Of a stretch of 64,000 nt of DNA, positions 44,694 through 53,810 are shown piece by piece; positions within the stretch are counted from its first letter, which is position 1; every line of letters begins with the position of its first letter. Location of the stretch: assembly GCA_002422605.1 (NCBI GenBank), contig DISW01000017.1:56705-120704 (forward strand), given 5' to 3'. The notes under the pieces are model-generated. The model was not told the DNA's origin, did no database searches, and saw nothing but the letters and a program-made list of their open reading frames with translations. The stretch comes from Bacteriovoracaceae bacterium UBA6200 (GTDB taxonomy: Bacteria > Bdellovibrionota > Bacteriovoracia > Bacteriovoracales > Bacteriovoracaceae). Made by a program: the position numbers and the translations under genes.

Positions 44694-45071
44694 ATGAAAT
44701 ACCAATTACCTCTCATCCTTTATGATCCCGAATGTCCTCTGTGTCTGAGATTCAAACAAGGCCTGCAATATTTGGACAAAAATTTAACATTTGTCTCGGC
44801 GCGAGAAGATGAGGTCTATCAGAATTTTCCTGAACTCGTAAAAGAAAAATGTCTTGATCAAGTTCATATGCTGACAGCAGATAAAACGATCCTGGCCGGA
44901 CCAGAAGTCGTTGATTATCTGGTTAAGAATCTTCCGGGTGTTTCAAAGCTTGCGTGGCTCTTGGAAAATGAACAAGGCAAAAAGGTTAAAGACTATTTTT
45001 ACCAGAAGGTAGAAGAGTTGCGAGAGTTATCCCAAAAAAAAGATTCTTGCGGACAGTGCCCTCGCGAATAA
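44694..45071 (+). CDS. DCC-family thiol-disulfide oxidoreductase
   Basis: 125 residues. The DCC start LILYDPECPLCLRFKQGL gives the CxxC site (C16/C19 region). A late CGQC pair is unusual. DUF393 proteins are thioredoxin-like with unclear targets. The start is divergent from the PhoX gene (45 bases) and the stop faces metF. Confidence 0.8.
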   Translation: MKYQLPLILYDPECPLCLRFKQGLQYLDKNLTFVSAREDEVYQNFPELVKEKCLDQVHMLTADKTILAGPEVVDYLVKNLPGVSKLAWLLENEQGKKVKDYFYQKVEELRELSQKKDSCGQCPRE

Positions 45072-45073
45072 GA

Positions 45074-46030
45074 TTAAAAAAGTTTTTCGGCAATTTTCTG
45101 AATTGAAGTCGATTTGCCCATGGAGTAGAAGTGAAGGCATGGAACTTTATTTTTAATGAGTTCCTTTGACTGGGCTATGGCCCATTCGATACCGACGTTT
45201 TTCACATCCTCATCACTTCTGCATTTTTCCAGCGCATCGATAAGATCTTCCGGCATATCGATATAAAAATTACGGGGAAGATTCACCACCTGACTTTTAG
45301 AAGTTATTGGCTTCAGACCTGGAATAATCGGAACGGTGATTCCCTCAGAGCGGCACTTGTCCACAAACTCAAAATACTTCTTATTATCAAAAAACATCTG
45401 GGTCACAACGTACTCAGCACCATTGGCCATTTTTTGTTTTAAGTACTTCATGTCTGTTTTTAGATTAGGAGCTTCGAAGTGCTTCTCCGGATATCCCGCC
45501 ACTCCGATACAAAACTTAGTGGGAGTAGGGTTTTGTAACTCGTCAGAAAGATAAATGCCGCTATTCATATTTTTAATCTGGGAAACTAGTTCGTCGGCAT
45601 ACTTATGCCCGCCGCAAGTGGGTTCAAAAGACTTCTGTCCCTTGATGCTGTCTCCACGAAGGGCTAAGACGTTGTCGATACCAAGAAAGTTTAAATCGAT
45701 CAGAGCGTATTCAGTTTCTTCTTTAGTGAACCCCCCGCAGATAATATGAGGAACGGTATCCACATTAAACTTATGCATTAAGGCGGCACAAATTGAAACT
45801 GTCCCCGGACGCTTCCTTATGGATTTTTGTTCCAGAAAGCCATTGGGCATTTTTTTATAAACAAATTCTTCACGATGGTAAGTCACATCGATGAACTTAG
45901 GTTTAAATTCCATCAAAGGAGTAATGTTATCAAAAAGGCTCTGGATACTCTCACCTGTGCTCGGTGGAAGGATTTCCAAAGAGAACAAGGTCGATTGAGC
46001 GTTCTTTAGATGATCTGTTACTTTTGCCAT
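45074..46030 (-). CDS. metF: methylenetetrahydrofolate reductase
   Basis: 318 residues. MetF reduces 5,10-methylene-THF to 5-methyl-THF, the methyl donor for MetH encoded just upstream (11 bases). Marks: FSLEILPP near the start with the catalytic Glu, DNVLALRGDS, KFCIGVAGYPEKH and TQMFFDNKKYFEF. It is the second gene of a metH-metF operon. Confidence 0.93.
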   Translation of the reverse strand: MAKVTDHLKNAQSTLFSLEILPPSTGESIQSLFDNITPLMEFKPKFIDVTYHREEFVYKKMPNGFLEQKSIRKRPGTVSICAALMHKFNVDTVPHIICGGFTKEETEYALIDLNFLGIDNVLALRGDSIKGQKSFEPTCGGHKYADELVSQIKNMNSGIYLSDELQNPTPTKFCIGVAGYPEKHFEAPNLKTDMKYLKQKMANGAEYVVTQMFFDNKKYFEFVDKCRSEGITVPIIPGLKPITSKSQVVNLPRNFYIDMPEDLIDALEKCRSDEDVKNVGIEWAIAQSKELIKNKVPCLHFYSMGKSTSIQKIAEKLF

Positions 46031-46041
46031 AAATACCTTTT

Positions 46042-49000
46042 CTACAAATTAGCTGATAACCATTTTTCCATTTCGTTAAGGGAAACATCTTTCCGCTTCG
46101 AATAATCCTCAAGTTGATCCCGTCCAATCTTTCCTACGTTGAAGTAGCGTGATTCAGGATGAGAGAAATACCATCCACTGACTGATGAAGGAGGAACCAT
46201 TGCCATAGAGTGGGTTAAGGATACTCCAATTGTCTTCTCAATCTTAAGTAAGTCAAAGAGTGTCTTTTTTTCCAGGTGATCCGGACAAGCGGCATAGCCG
46301 GGAGCTGGTCTAATCCCTTCATATTTCTCACGGATCAGTTCTTCTCGAGATAAGGATTCGGTTGGAGCGTGGGCCCAGTATTCTTTCCGGACTTTCTCAT
46401 GGAGCTTCTCTGCAAAGGCTTCCGCTAGTCGGTCTGCCAGGGCCTTGACCATAATATGATTATAATCATCCTGAGCGGCTTCATATTTTTTCGAGAGTTC
46501 TTCGAGACCAATACCTGTAGTGACACAGAAAGCACCCATGTAATCAGTTTTACCTGAATCCTTAGGAGCTATGAAGTCGGCAAGACTTGGATTAGGGGAA
46601 GTCGCTTCTTCCATTTGTCTTTGAGATCTCAGCATATGGAGAGTTGCGATTTTTTGGTTGTTCCCAACCTTTAACGTCTTACTATGTTTTCCGTGATTAT
46701 CGCAGTTCCACTCATGGACTTTATCTTCGACACCGTAAAGTTCGATATCGTCACCCGTGCTGTTAGCTGGGAAAAGACCGAAGACGGCACGGGCCTTAAG
46801 AGACTTATTCTTCACAATTTCTTTAAGGAGATTTTGAGCATCGTTAAAAAGTTTCTTGGCCTCAACTCCATAAGTCTTATCATCAAAAATTTGCGGATAA
46901 GCTCCTCGCATACGCCAGGTCATGAAGAAAGGAGTCCAGTCGATGTATGGAATAATATCCTGAAGAGGGTAATCATCAAGAACTGTGATCCCAAGATTAA
47001 TGGGTTTTTTAATTTGTGTCTTTTCCCAGTCGATTTTTACTTTATTTTCTCTCGCCTGAGTTATTGAGATGTATTTTTCTTCTCTTTGAGAAGCCGCATG
47101 GGCAGCTCTCATCTTCTCATACTCAGCTTTCTGATCAGCATGGGCCTTATCGCGGGTATTCTCGTTAAGAAGCTTTTCCACTGCCGGCACAGCTCTTGAG
47201 GCATCAGCAACATGAACCACACTTCCATGATAGAAGGGATCGATCTTAACGGCGGTATGAACGCGGGAAGTGGTAGCGCCACCAATTAAGAGTGGGATTT
47301 TAAGCCCAACCCGTTCCATTTCACGAGCAACATGGGACATTTCATCTAGTGATGGAGTGATAAGACCCGAGAGCCCAATCATGTCCGGCTTTTGCTTTTC
47401 AGCTTCTTCCAGGATCTTTTCGCAAGGAACCATGACTCCAAGATCTACGACTTCATAGTTGTTGCAACCTAAGACCACACTCACAATATTTTTTCCAATA
47501 TCGTGAACGTCACCCTTAACTGTTGCCATCAACACTTTTCCGGCACGTTTAATAGCAGTGCCAGACTTCTCGGCTTCAATATAAGGCTGAAGGTAGGCCA
47601 CGGCCTTTTTCATTACACGTGCGGACTTAACCACTTGGGGAAGAAACATTTTTCCTTCACCGAAGAGATCTCCCACGATACCCATTCCGGCCATCAGAGG
47701 GCCTTCAATAACATCCAGCGGGCGAGCGACTTTTTGTCTGACTTCTTCAGTATCGGCTTCGATGAAATCAACAATACCTTTAACTAAAGCATGCTCAAGG
47801 CGTTTTTCCACAGGAAGGCTTCGCCACTCTTCATCTTTCTTTTCAACTTTACCATGGGATTTAATTTTACCTGCAAACTCGATCATTCGTTCTGTAGCAT
47901 CTGGTCTACGGTTAAAAATCACATCTTCCACATGCTCTAAAAGAACGGGTTCAATATCAGAATAAATAGGCAGGGCTCCGGCATTAACAATCCCCATATC
48001 AAGACCGGCCTTAACGGCGTGGTAGAGAAAAGCTGAATGCATCGCCTCTCGAACAGTATTATTTCCTCGGAAAGAGAAGGAGAGGTTTGAAACTCCACCA
48101 CTGATTTTAACGTGAGGAAGGTTCTCTTTTATCCAGCTCACCGATTTTATATAATCAACCGCATAGTTATTATGCTCTTCCATTCCAGTTGCGATGGTTA
48201 AGATATTAGGATCAAAAATAATATCTTCCGGTGGAATGCCCGCCTTCTCGGTTAAGACTTTATAGGCCCGGGCACAGATCTCAATTCTTCTCTCAAAGCT
48301 ATCGGCCTGACCTTTTTCATCAAAGGCCATGACAACCATGGCGGCCCCGTATTTTTTAACTAATCGGGCCTGAGAGATAAACTTTTCTTCCCCTTCTTTA
48401 AGAGACAGAGAATTGACAATCGCCTTACCTTGAACTCTTTTTAAACCCGCTTCAATGACTGACCATTTAGAAGAATCAATCATCACCGGAACTTTACAAA
48501 TGTCAGGCTCACTGGCGATGAGATTCAGAAACTGAACCATCGTGGCTTCTGAATCAATCATGCCCTCATCCATATTGACGTCAATAATCTGGGCCCCGTT
48601 TTCCACTTGTTCGCGTGCGACTCTCAGAGCTTCTTCAAAGTTCTTATCAATAATAAGTTTTTTAAAAGCGATGGAGCCCGTGAGATTTGTTCTCTCACCG
48701 ATATTAATGAAATTAGAACCTGGGAAAATTTTCAGTGGCTCAAGGCCTGCCCAACGAGGATGATGCTCTATCTTAGGTAGCGGACGTGGGGTCGCATCTT
48801 GAGCAGTTTGGGCAATTGCCTTAATGTGCTCGTTAGTTGTTCCACAACATCCACCAATGATGTTGATCCATTTATTATCAAACCATTCTTTTAAAGTTGA
48901 GGCCATGTGTGATGGAGTTTCATCATACTGACCGAACTCATTGGGAAGGCCCGCGTTGGGATAAACTGAAATATGAAAAGGAGCTTCTTTCGAAAGGATT

Positions 49001-49764
49001 TCGATATATGGGCGCATGAGTTCTGCCCCTAAAGCGCAGTTGATTCCAATCGAGAGAAGAGGGTAATGGGAAACTGAATAAAGAAAGGCTTCAATGGTTT
49101 GCCCTGAGAGAGTTCTTCCCGAAGCATCCGTAATAGTCCCTGAAACCATGACTGGTAGGGGAGTTTTATTTTCTTTTTCAAAGTAGTCGGCAATGGCAAA
49201 TAAAGCGGCCTTACAGTTCAGGGTATCAAAAACTGTTTCAACCAGAAGGATATCAACCCCACCTTCCACTAAGTACTTCGTTTGTTCATAGTAGTTCGCG
49301 ACCAGTTGATCAAAATCTACCGCCCGCATTCCGGGATTGTTCACATCGGGAGAAAGGGAAGCGGTTTTTGTCGTCGGTCCAATAGAGCCCGCTACAAAAC
49401 GTGGTTTAGAAGGCTCCTTTCTGGTAAATTCATCAGCACACTCTCTGGCAATTCTTGCGGCCTCAAGATTTAACTCAGGAACCAGATCTTCCATGTGGTA
49501 GTCGGCCATGGAAATACGAGTACAGCTAAAAGTGTTGGTCTCAATAATGTCGGCGCCGCTTTCGAGATACTTATTATGGATTTCTCTAATGACTTCAGGC
49601 TTAGTCAGGACCAGTAAATCATTATTGCCTTTAAGGGCATGCTTCCAATCTTTGAAGCGCTCTCCTCGATAATCTTCATCTTTTAACTGGTACTTTTGAA
49701 TCATGGTACCCATAGCACCGTCTAGAATGAGAACGCGGGTTTTTAAGAGCTCTTGCAATGTCAT
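46042..49764 (-). CDS. metH: cobalamin-dependent methionine synthase
   Basis: 1240 residues from ATG 49764, behind GAGGAA (a TTG at 49779 is rejected). Domains: homocysteine-binding N-terminal barrel (about 1-330, zinc Cys in GINCALG and GGCCGT), pterin-binding barrel (about 360-620, NIGERTNLTGS), cobalamin cap and Rossmann parts (about 655-900) with DVHDIGKN at about 751 giving the His ligand, and the C-terminal SAM-dependent reactivation domain (GYAACPDH). It transfers methyl from 5-methyl-THF to homocysteine and so needs vitamin B12. A promoter lies 24 bases from the start. Confidence 0.97.
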   Translation of the reverse strand: MTLQELLKTRVLILDGAMGTMIQKYQLKDEDYRGERFKDWKHALKGNNDLLVLTKPEVIREIHNKYLESGADIIETNTFSCTRISMADYHMEDLVPELNLEAARIARECADEFTRKEPSKPRFVAGSIGPTTKTASLSPDVNNPGMRAVDFDQLVANYYEQTKYLVEGGVDILLVETVFDTLNCKAALFAIADYFEKENKTPLPVMVSGTITDASGRTLSGQTIEAFLYSVSHYPLLSIGINCALGAELMRPYIEILSKEAPFHISVYPNAGLPNEFGQYDETPSHMASTLKEWFDNKWINIIGGCCGTTNEHIKAIAQTAQDATPRPLPKIEHHPRWAGLEPLKIFPGSNFINIGERTNLTGSIAFKKLIIDKNFEEALRVAREQVENGAQIIDVNMDEGMIDSEATMVQFLNLIASEPDICKVPVMIDSSKWSVIEAGLKRVQGKAIVNSLSLKEGEEKFISQARLVKKYGAAMVVMAFDEKGQADSFERRIEICARAYKVLTEKAGIPPEDIIFDPNILTIATGMEEHNNYAVDYIKSVSWIKENLPHVKISGGVSNLSFSFRGNNTVREAMHSAFLYHAVKAGLDMGIVNAGALPIYSDIEPVLLEHVEDVIFNRRPDATERMIEFAGKIKSHGKVEKKDEEWRSLPVEKRLEHALVKGIVDFIEADTEEVRQKVARPLDVIEGPLMAGMGIVGDLFGEGKMFLPQVVKSARVMKKAVAYLQPYIEAEKSGTAIKRAGKVLMATVKGDVHDIGKNIVSVVLGCNNYEVVDLGVMVPCEKILEEAEKQKPDMIGLSGLITPSLDEMSHVAREMERVGLKIPLLIGGATTSRVHTAVKIDPFYHGSVVHVADASRAVPAVEKLLNENTRDKAHADQKAEYEKMRAAHAASQREEKYISITQARENKVKIDWEKTQIKKPINLGITVLDDYPLQDIIPYIDWTPFFMTWRMRGAYPQIFDDKTYGVEAKKLFNDAQNLLKEIVKNKSLKARAVFGLFPANSTGDDIELYGVEDKVHEWNCDNHGKHSKTLKVGNNQKIATLHMLRSQRQMEEATSPNPSLADFIAPKDSGKTDYMGAFCVTTGIGLEELSKKYEAAQDDYNHIMVKALADRLAEAFAEKLHEKVRKEYWAHAPTESLSREELIREKYEGIRPAPGYAACPDHLEKKTLFDLLKIEKTIGVSLTHSMAMVPPSSVSGWYFSHPESRYFNVGKIGRDQLEDYSKRKDVSLNEMEKWLSANL

Positions 49765-49794
49765 AAAATGATTCCTCAATGGTGAATACTCTAG

Positions 49795-49823
49795 TGTATA
49801 ATTTGTTTAGCAAAAAAGTCAAG
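49795..49823 (-). promoter_or_regulatory. sigma-70-type promoter of metH-metF
   Basis: On the minus strand TTGACT (49818-49823), 17 bases, TATACA (49795-49800). The predicted leader is only about 25 bases, too short for a cobalamin or SAM riboswitch. Confidence 0.75.
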
Positions 49824-49892
49824 GAAAAACTCGTGAAATCAGGTAGTTAAAATATATTTAGAGATCCCGCAAGATACCGATAAGAAAGCTAT

Positions 49893-51242
49893 ATGAATGT
49901 CATTTATGCTTTGATCATTCTGCTCCTCACTTCGACATTCAGTTACGCTGAACCCTTTTACTTTTCCCCTCAGAATAAAAAGACCGGCCTCGATTATTAT
50001 AAAAAGATTATTTATAACGGCTGCTCCAGCTTAAAGGCTTTGCAGGAACCTATCCCGCAAGAAGAGATGAAGAAATATGTCCAGCAGGTAAGGAAGTTAG
50101 TTAACGAGGACTACTCGCGAGCCTTTAAAGAAAACCCCTTAGTTAAAATCGCCTGGGAAAAAGACATGGAAACTCTTCTTAAAGATTCCAATTGTCAGAG
50201 ACCTGGGAATGATTGCCGTGTCAGGCTTATTACGGTTTCCCTTTTTTACTATCAACGTCTGCGTCCTGATATTCCCGGCTGTCAGAATTATGTATCGGGA
50301 AAATCTCCCATGAATTCTCAATGCGAAGTGGAATTAAAATTTCGTTCTAAAGACCTTAGGTCGGTACCAAAAAATTACGGGGCCTATGGGATCGGGACTT
50401 ATAAAGATGAACTCACTGTGATTAAGAATAATACCACTCTAAGAACTTTTCAGACTGTCATGTACAAGGATAAGTCGAACCTCCATATTTGCCAGGAAGA
50501 TTCCCGTTATAAATACGGTCTTAATATCAATGATCCTGGGTTGTATTATGAAGGTTTAAATCCGGAAGATGATCCTGCCCGAAGAATTCCTTCTGATTGC
50601 ATGGAAGACAAGATGGTGCTCGAACAAAAATTCATTCCGACAGATTTTGAAGATCGTTCGTCAGTGGGTGAAGACCAGGTTGATCCTCTCAAAAAGTACA
50701 TTGAGGACTACATTAAAAACAATCCTGAAACGATTGTGACTGAGTTAGAAGTAACGGCCAGCTCATCTAAAGTTCCTTTCTATATAATGAAAGACGGAAA
50801 AAAGGTGATCGATCCAGACAGTCAGAAAAAGAACGCCAAGCTTGCTCAGGAGCGGGCCTTCTTTGCAAAAAAAGTTCTGGAGAAAATGAAAGGTGCTAGA
50901 TCTGATTATTCTAAAATAGAAATGAGTTTTAAAGCGACACTTGCGGGCCCGGATTTTAAGCCTACGGATCTTAATGAGAGATTTGTCACCCGCATGACTC
51001 CGGGGTATCTGGAAAGAATTGAATCTCTTTATAAAAATCATGAAAAAGAATATCAGAACAAAGCTTTGAAAGCTGCGGCCTACGAGCTTCTGGATGCGGA
51101 TAAGTTCACCAATATGTATCAGGCGAAGTTTAAACCCTTTCAAGGATTTAAACTTACCATCTCAGGTTATAAGAAAGAATTTATGAAGTGCACGGAGAAA
51201 GCTTTTAAAAATAAAAAATCCGGAAGCGCCACTAAGCAGTAA
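49893..51242 (+). CDS. large secreted protein, unknown function
   Basis: 449 residues with a signal peptide (cleavage after SYAE, near residue 20). Several cysteines in the first 240 residues suggest disulfides. Residues about 255-360 include an arrangement (YIKNNPETIVTELEVTASSSKVPF ... LAQERAFFAKKVLEKM) reminiscent of an OmpA-like alpha/beta region but without its full motif. No family recognised. It starts divergently from metH and ends near the convergent EamA transporter. Confidence 0.72.
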   Translation: MNVIYALIILLLTSTFSYAEPFYFSPQNKKTGLDYYKKIIYNGCSSLKALQEPIPQEEMKKYVQQVRKLVNEDYSRAFKENPLVKIAWEKDMETLLKDSNCQRPGNDCRVRLITVSLFYYQRLRPDIPGCQNYVSGKSPMNSQCEVELKFRSKDLRSVPKNYGAYGIGTYKDELTVIKNNTTLRTFQTVMYKDKSNLHICQEDSRYKYGLNINDPGLYYEGLNPEDDPARRIPSDCMEDKMVLEQKFIPTDFEDRSSVGEDQVDPLKKYIEDYIKNNPETIVTELEVTASSSKVPFYIMKDGKKVIDPDSQKKNAKLAQERAFFAKKVLEKMKGARSDYSKIEMSFKATLAGPDFKPTDLNERFVTRMTPGYLERIESLYKNHEKEYQNKALKAAAYELLDADKFTNMYQAKFKPFQGFKLTISGYKKEFMKCTEKAFKNKKSGSATKQ

Positions 51243-51249
51243 CTCTCTT

Positions 51250-52128
51250 CTAGAGCATCAGAAAAAAACCAATCAGGAAAAAGCCGAAGGCCCCCACTAA
51301 GTATTTATTGGGAAGGCGCTTATAGTAAAGGCATTCTAAAAGGGATACCCATATCGGGCCTGTGATGGAAATCGCCGTAAGAGTTCCCACGTGAGCGTGC
51401 TTAACTGCCGCGAGGTAAAGAGCGAGGGAAAGAAAACAACCGCAAAATCCGGCCCCTAATACCAGAGAGATTTCCCGCTTACGAAGAGACCATACGTCTT
51501 TAGGGAGAGTGAGATAGCTCTTGGGACTTATAAGAAAGAAGCCCACCAGCGCTCCTATACAGCGAATGGTATTCACCTGAAAGGTTTGAAGGTCTGGATT
51601 TAACTCATAGGCGGTACGAGTGATCATGACTCCTATAGCATCAAAGGTGACTCCAGAGAAGGCCCATAAAAAACTTTGCAGATCCCACTGTCCGGTTAAC
51701 TTATTTCGCTCCAGCATGAAAATAAAAATACAAAAGAGCATGCAGATAACAGCGAAGGTCTGGTTGATGGAAAAAATTTGATTAAGAAAAATGAAGCCGT
51801 AGATTCCAAGAAGAAGAGGCTGAAAACTATAAAGCACCAAGGTGCGGGCAGGGCCCAAGGTGGTGTAGGCCTTATAAATTAAGACGTCTCCCAGGCACAT
51901 ACCGGTAAAGCCGCTTAAAACCAGAAGCCCTTGCACTCCAGGACTGAGTGAAATAATTTGCTCGGAAAAGACCATCGCCACAATAAAAGCGATAAAGGCC
52001 GTAATGACTTTAACTTGGTTTATCCACAAGGAAGAAAAGCGTTTTGCATAGTGGGTGAAGACCATGCTGGCAGAGGAGTAACAGAGATTTGCACCGATGG
52101 CCAAGGCATAAACTTCAAACGAACTCAA
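51250..52128 (-). CDS. EamA/DMT-family membrane transporter
   Basis: 292 residues with ten hydrophobic helices, the DMT (EamA) layout of two repeated five-helix halves; TLGPARTLVLYSFQPLLLGIYG and HVGTLTAISITGPIWVSLLECLYY are the paired signature regions. Substrate unknown; family members export amino acids or metabolites. The start is TTG 52128 with AAAGG nine bases upstream: an ATG just before it is out of frame, and an in-frame stop prevents extension. Confidence 0.88.
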   Translation of the reverse strand: MSSFEVYALAIGANLCYSSASMVFTHYAKRFSSLWINQVKVITAFIAFIVAMVFSEQIISLSPGVQGLLVLSGFTGMCLGDVLIYKAYTTLGPARTLVLYSFQPLLLGIYGFIFLNQIFSINQTFAVICMLFCIFIFMLERNKLTGQWDLQSFLWAFSGVTFDAIGVMITRTAYELNPDLQTFQVNTIRCIGALVGFFLISPKSYLTLPKDVWSLRKREISLVLGAGFCGCFLSLALYLAAVKHAHVGTLTAISITGPIWVSLLECLYYKRLPNKYLVGAFGFFLIGFFLML

Positions 52129-52143
52129 GCATTTTTACCTTTG

Positions 52144-52171
52144 TTGAATGACCGTATCTTAAGAGTATAAT
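52144..52171 (+). promoter_or_regulatory. sigma-70-type promoter of msrB
   Basis: TTGAAT (52144-52149), 16 bases, TATAAT (52166-52171). The predicted transcript would start at about the ATG at 52178, which would make that start leaderless. Confidence 0.6.
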
Positions 52172-52177
52172 AGCTCC

Positions 52178-52627
52178 ATGAAAACATTTTTCGCAGGAAT
52201 CCTAACTTTAATAGGCTCCTCTAACCCGGAAAAAAATATGAGTAATCCCCAAGACCAATGGAAAAATAAGTTAACCCCTGAACAGTACAGCGTTTGTAGG
52301 TTGGGTTCCACCGAAAGCCCTTTTTCGGGGAAGTACAATAAGCACTACGAGAAAGGGACTTACAATTGTGTGGCCTGCGGACAGGAGCTGTTTGGATCAG
52401 ACACCAAGTTTGATTCCGGTTCGGGTTGGCCGAGTTTTTATGATGTTAAAAACAATAAAAATGTGACCTTAAAAGATGACTACGCCTTCAATATGCATCG
52501 GGTGGAAGTTCTCTGTTCCAAGTGTGGTTCTCATTTAGGCCATGTCTTTGACGACGGTCCTGAACCTACAGGTAAACGCTGGTGTATTAATTCGGTATCT
52601 CTGGACTTTGTTCCGGCCAAGGATTAA
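52178..52627 (+). CDS. msrB: peptide-methionine (R)-S-oxide reductase
   Basis: 149 residues. MsrB reduces methionine R-sulfoxide in proteins. The catalytic Cys is in RWCINSVSLDF and two CxxC pairs (CVAC and CSKC) bind zinc, with GSGWPSFY and HLGHVFDDGP as further marks. The first 20 residues (MKTFFAGILTLIGSSNPEKN) are either a short signal or not translated: an ATG at 52238 begins where ordinary MsrB proteins do and has GGAAA before it. Which start is real decides whether the enzyme is exported. Confidence 0.92.
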   Translation: MKTFFAGILTLIGSSNPEKNMSNPQDQWKNKLTPEQYSVCRLGSTESPFSGKYNKHYEKGTYNCVACGQELFGSDTKFDSGSGWPSFYDVKNNKNVTLKDDYAFNMHRVEVLCSKCGSHLGHVFDDGPEPTGKRWCINSVSLDFVPAKD

Positions 52628-52635
52628 AAGTAGCT

Positions 52636-53037
52636 ATGGACTATCCTTTCGTTTCTATTTCCAACAAATTTAAGATTGAAGTAAACACAAATTTTGAGTT
52701 CGACCAGTCGAACCCTCTGCAGTTTCACTATCTTTTTAGTTACACCATCCTGATCACTAACACTGGCGAGGTTCCGGCCCAATTGATTTCACGAAAATGG
52801 AATATCAAAGACGGCAAGGGTGAACTGAAACATGTTGAAGGACCTGGGGTTATTGGACAAACACCTTTTTTAAAACCCGGTGAATCTTTTGAGTATCAAA
52901 GCTTCTGCCCGCTTCCAACTTTGGAAGGAGAGATGTGGGGATTTTTCAATATGGTGGATGAGGAAGGAAAGACTTTTAAAATCGATACACCGGTTTTTCG
53001 CTTCAAAGTTCCGGACGAGTATATTGACGACTATTGA
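52636..53037 (+). CDS. apaG: ApaG-domain protein
   Basis: 133 residues, the single fibronectin-like ApaG domain: HYLFSYTILITNTGEVPAQLISRKW, then GPGVIGQTPFLKPGESFEYQSFC. ApaG proteins are small beta-sandwich proteins of uncertain role, linked to Co/Mg resistance and found as a domain in F-box proteins. It follows msrB by 8 bases. An inverted repeat ends its transcript. Confidence 0.9.
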   Translation: MDYPFVSISNKFKIEVNTNFEFDQSNPLQFHYLFSYTILITNTGEVPAQLISRKWNIKDGKGELKHVEGPGVIGQTPFLKPGESFEYQSFCPLPTLEGEMWGFFNMVDEEGKTFKIDTPVFRFKVPDEYIDDY

Positions 53038-53204
53038 AGAAGATTTTTGAAATCTTCTTCAAGCTTCTTTAATGTTTCAGCTAAATCCTGAGTTATCTCT
53101 TCTTTAGAAATCGATGTGTAATTCTCGTCTTTCACCAGATCGTGCATGATTCTTAAGCGTTCAATCATGTTCAGAATGTCATGGGATAATTTTCTCTTAT
53201 CCAT
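53031..53204 (-). CDS. small protein resembling a lone histidine-kinase phosphotransfer helix
   Basis: 57 residues from ATG 53204 to TAG 53031, too short for the usual length cut-off. The start overlaps the FAH gene stop by 8 bases, indicating coupling. The text LSHDILNMIERLRIMHDL is close to the H-box of histidine kinase dimerisation domains (HDxxN pattern), followed by a turn and a second long helix (EITQDLAETLKKLEEDFKNLL), so it could form a two-helix hairpin dimer. There is no ATPase domain. The C-terminal codons lie in a perfect inverted repeat. Function as a phosphotransfer or anti-sensor peptide is speculative. Confidence 0.6.
   Translation of the reverse strand: MDKRKLSHDILNMIERLRIMHDLVKDENYTSISKEEITQDLAETLKKLEEDFKNLLQ
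53034..53062. terminator. perfect 13-base inverted repeat at the apaG end
   Basis: TTGAAGAAGATTT and AAATCTTCTTCAA with a 3-base loop, just before the apaG stop on one strand and inside the last codons of the 57-residue ORF on the other. There is no strong T-run, so the terminator role is tentative. Confidence 0.5.
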
Positions 53205-53793
53205 TATCAACTAGCCTGAAGGAATGCTGAATGGGACCAAAAGAAAGTTCAATCAGATCATTGGGCTTCAAAGGACCCACGCCTTTAGGAGTTCCTGTGA
53301 AAACCAGGTCCCCGTCATTAATCGGAAAAAAACCATCAATATAATGAATAATCTGATCGGCCTGAAGAAGAGCATCAGAAAGCTTCGCTTCTTGTTTCAA
53401 TTCGCCATTAATCTTTAAAGTAAAAGGAGTGTTTTGCCAGTCGGACGGAAAATCTTTTAGACCTTTAAAGGGAGTCACGATGGCAGAATTTTTAAAAGTC
53501 TTAGACATCTCCCACGGGTGTCCCTGTTTTTTTAGTTCCGCCTGGAGATCACGGAAACAAAGATCGAGTCCAAGGGCCAAACCAATAATATTTTTCTTAT
53601 ACAGTTTGAAAACGATTTCACATTCGTAGTGAATCTCTCCACGAGTCCACGGAAGAGGCACTTGACCTTGATCACGAGGTTCAATCATCGCACTCGGTGG
53701 CTTGATGAAAAGAAGGGGACGAACAGGAACGGGGGAATTCATTTCCTGGGCATGATCGGCGTAATTTCTACCTAAGCAAATTATTTTATCCAT
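53197..53793 (-). CDS. fumarylacetoacetate hydrolase-family protein
   Basis: 198 residues, the FAHD1 type: KIICLGRNYADHAQE at the start, LFIKPPSAMI, HYECEIVFKL (metal-binding Glu pair) and KTFKNSAIVTPF. Family members cut acylpyruvates or decarboxylate oxaloacetate using Mg2+. Slightly shorter than the usual 210-220 residues. The substrate cannot be read from the sequence. Confidence 0.88.
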   Translation of the reverse strand: MDKIICLGRNYADHAQEMNSPVPVRPLLFIKPPSAMIEPRDQGQVPLPWTRGEIHYECEIVFKLYKKNIIGLALGLDLCFRDLQAELKKQGHPWEMSKTFKNSAIVTPFKGLKDFPSDWQNTPFTLKINGELKQEAKLSDALLQADQIIHYIDGFFPINDGDLVFTGTPKGVGPLKPNDLIELSFGPIQHSFRLVDNG

Positions 53794-53810
53794 GGAGGGA
53801 TTTTACTTCA

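Noticed and set aside
49765..49892. Cobalamin or SAM riboswitch ahead of metH
   Set aside because: The mapped -10/-35 leaves a leader of only about 25 bases and the rest of the gap has no conserved riboswitch core.
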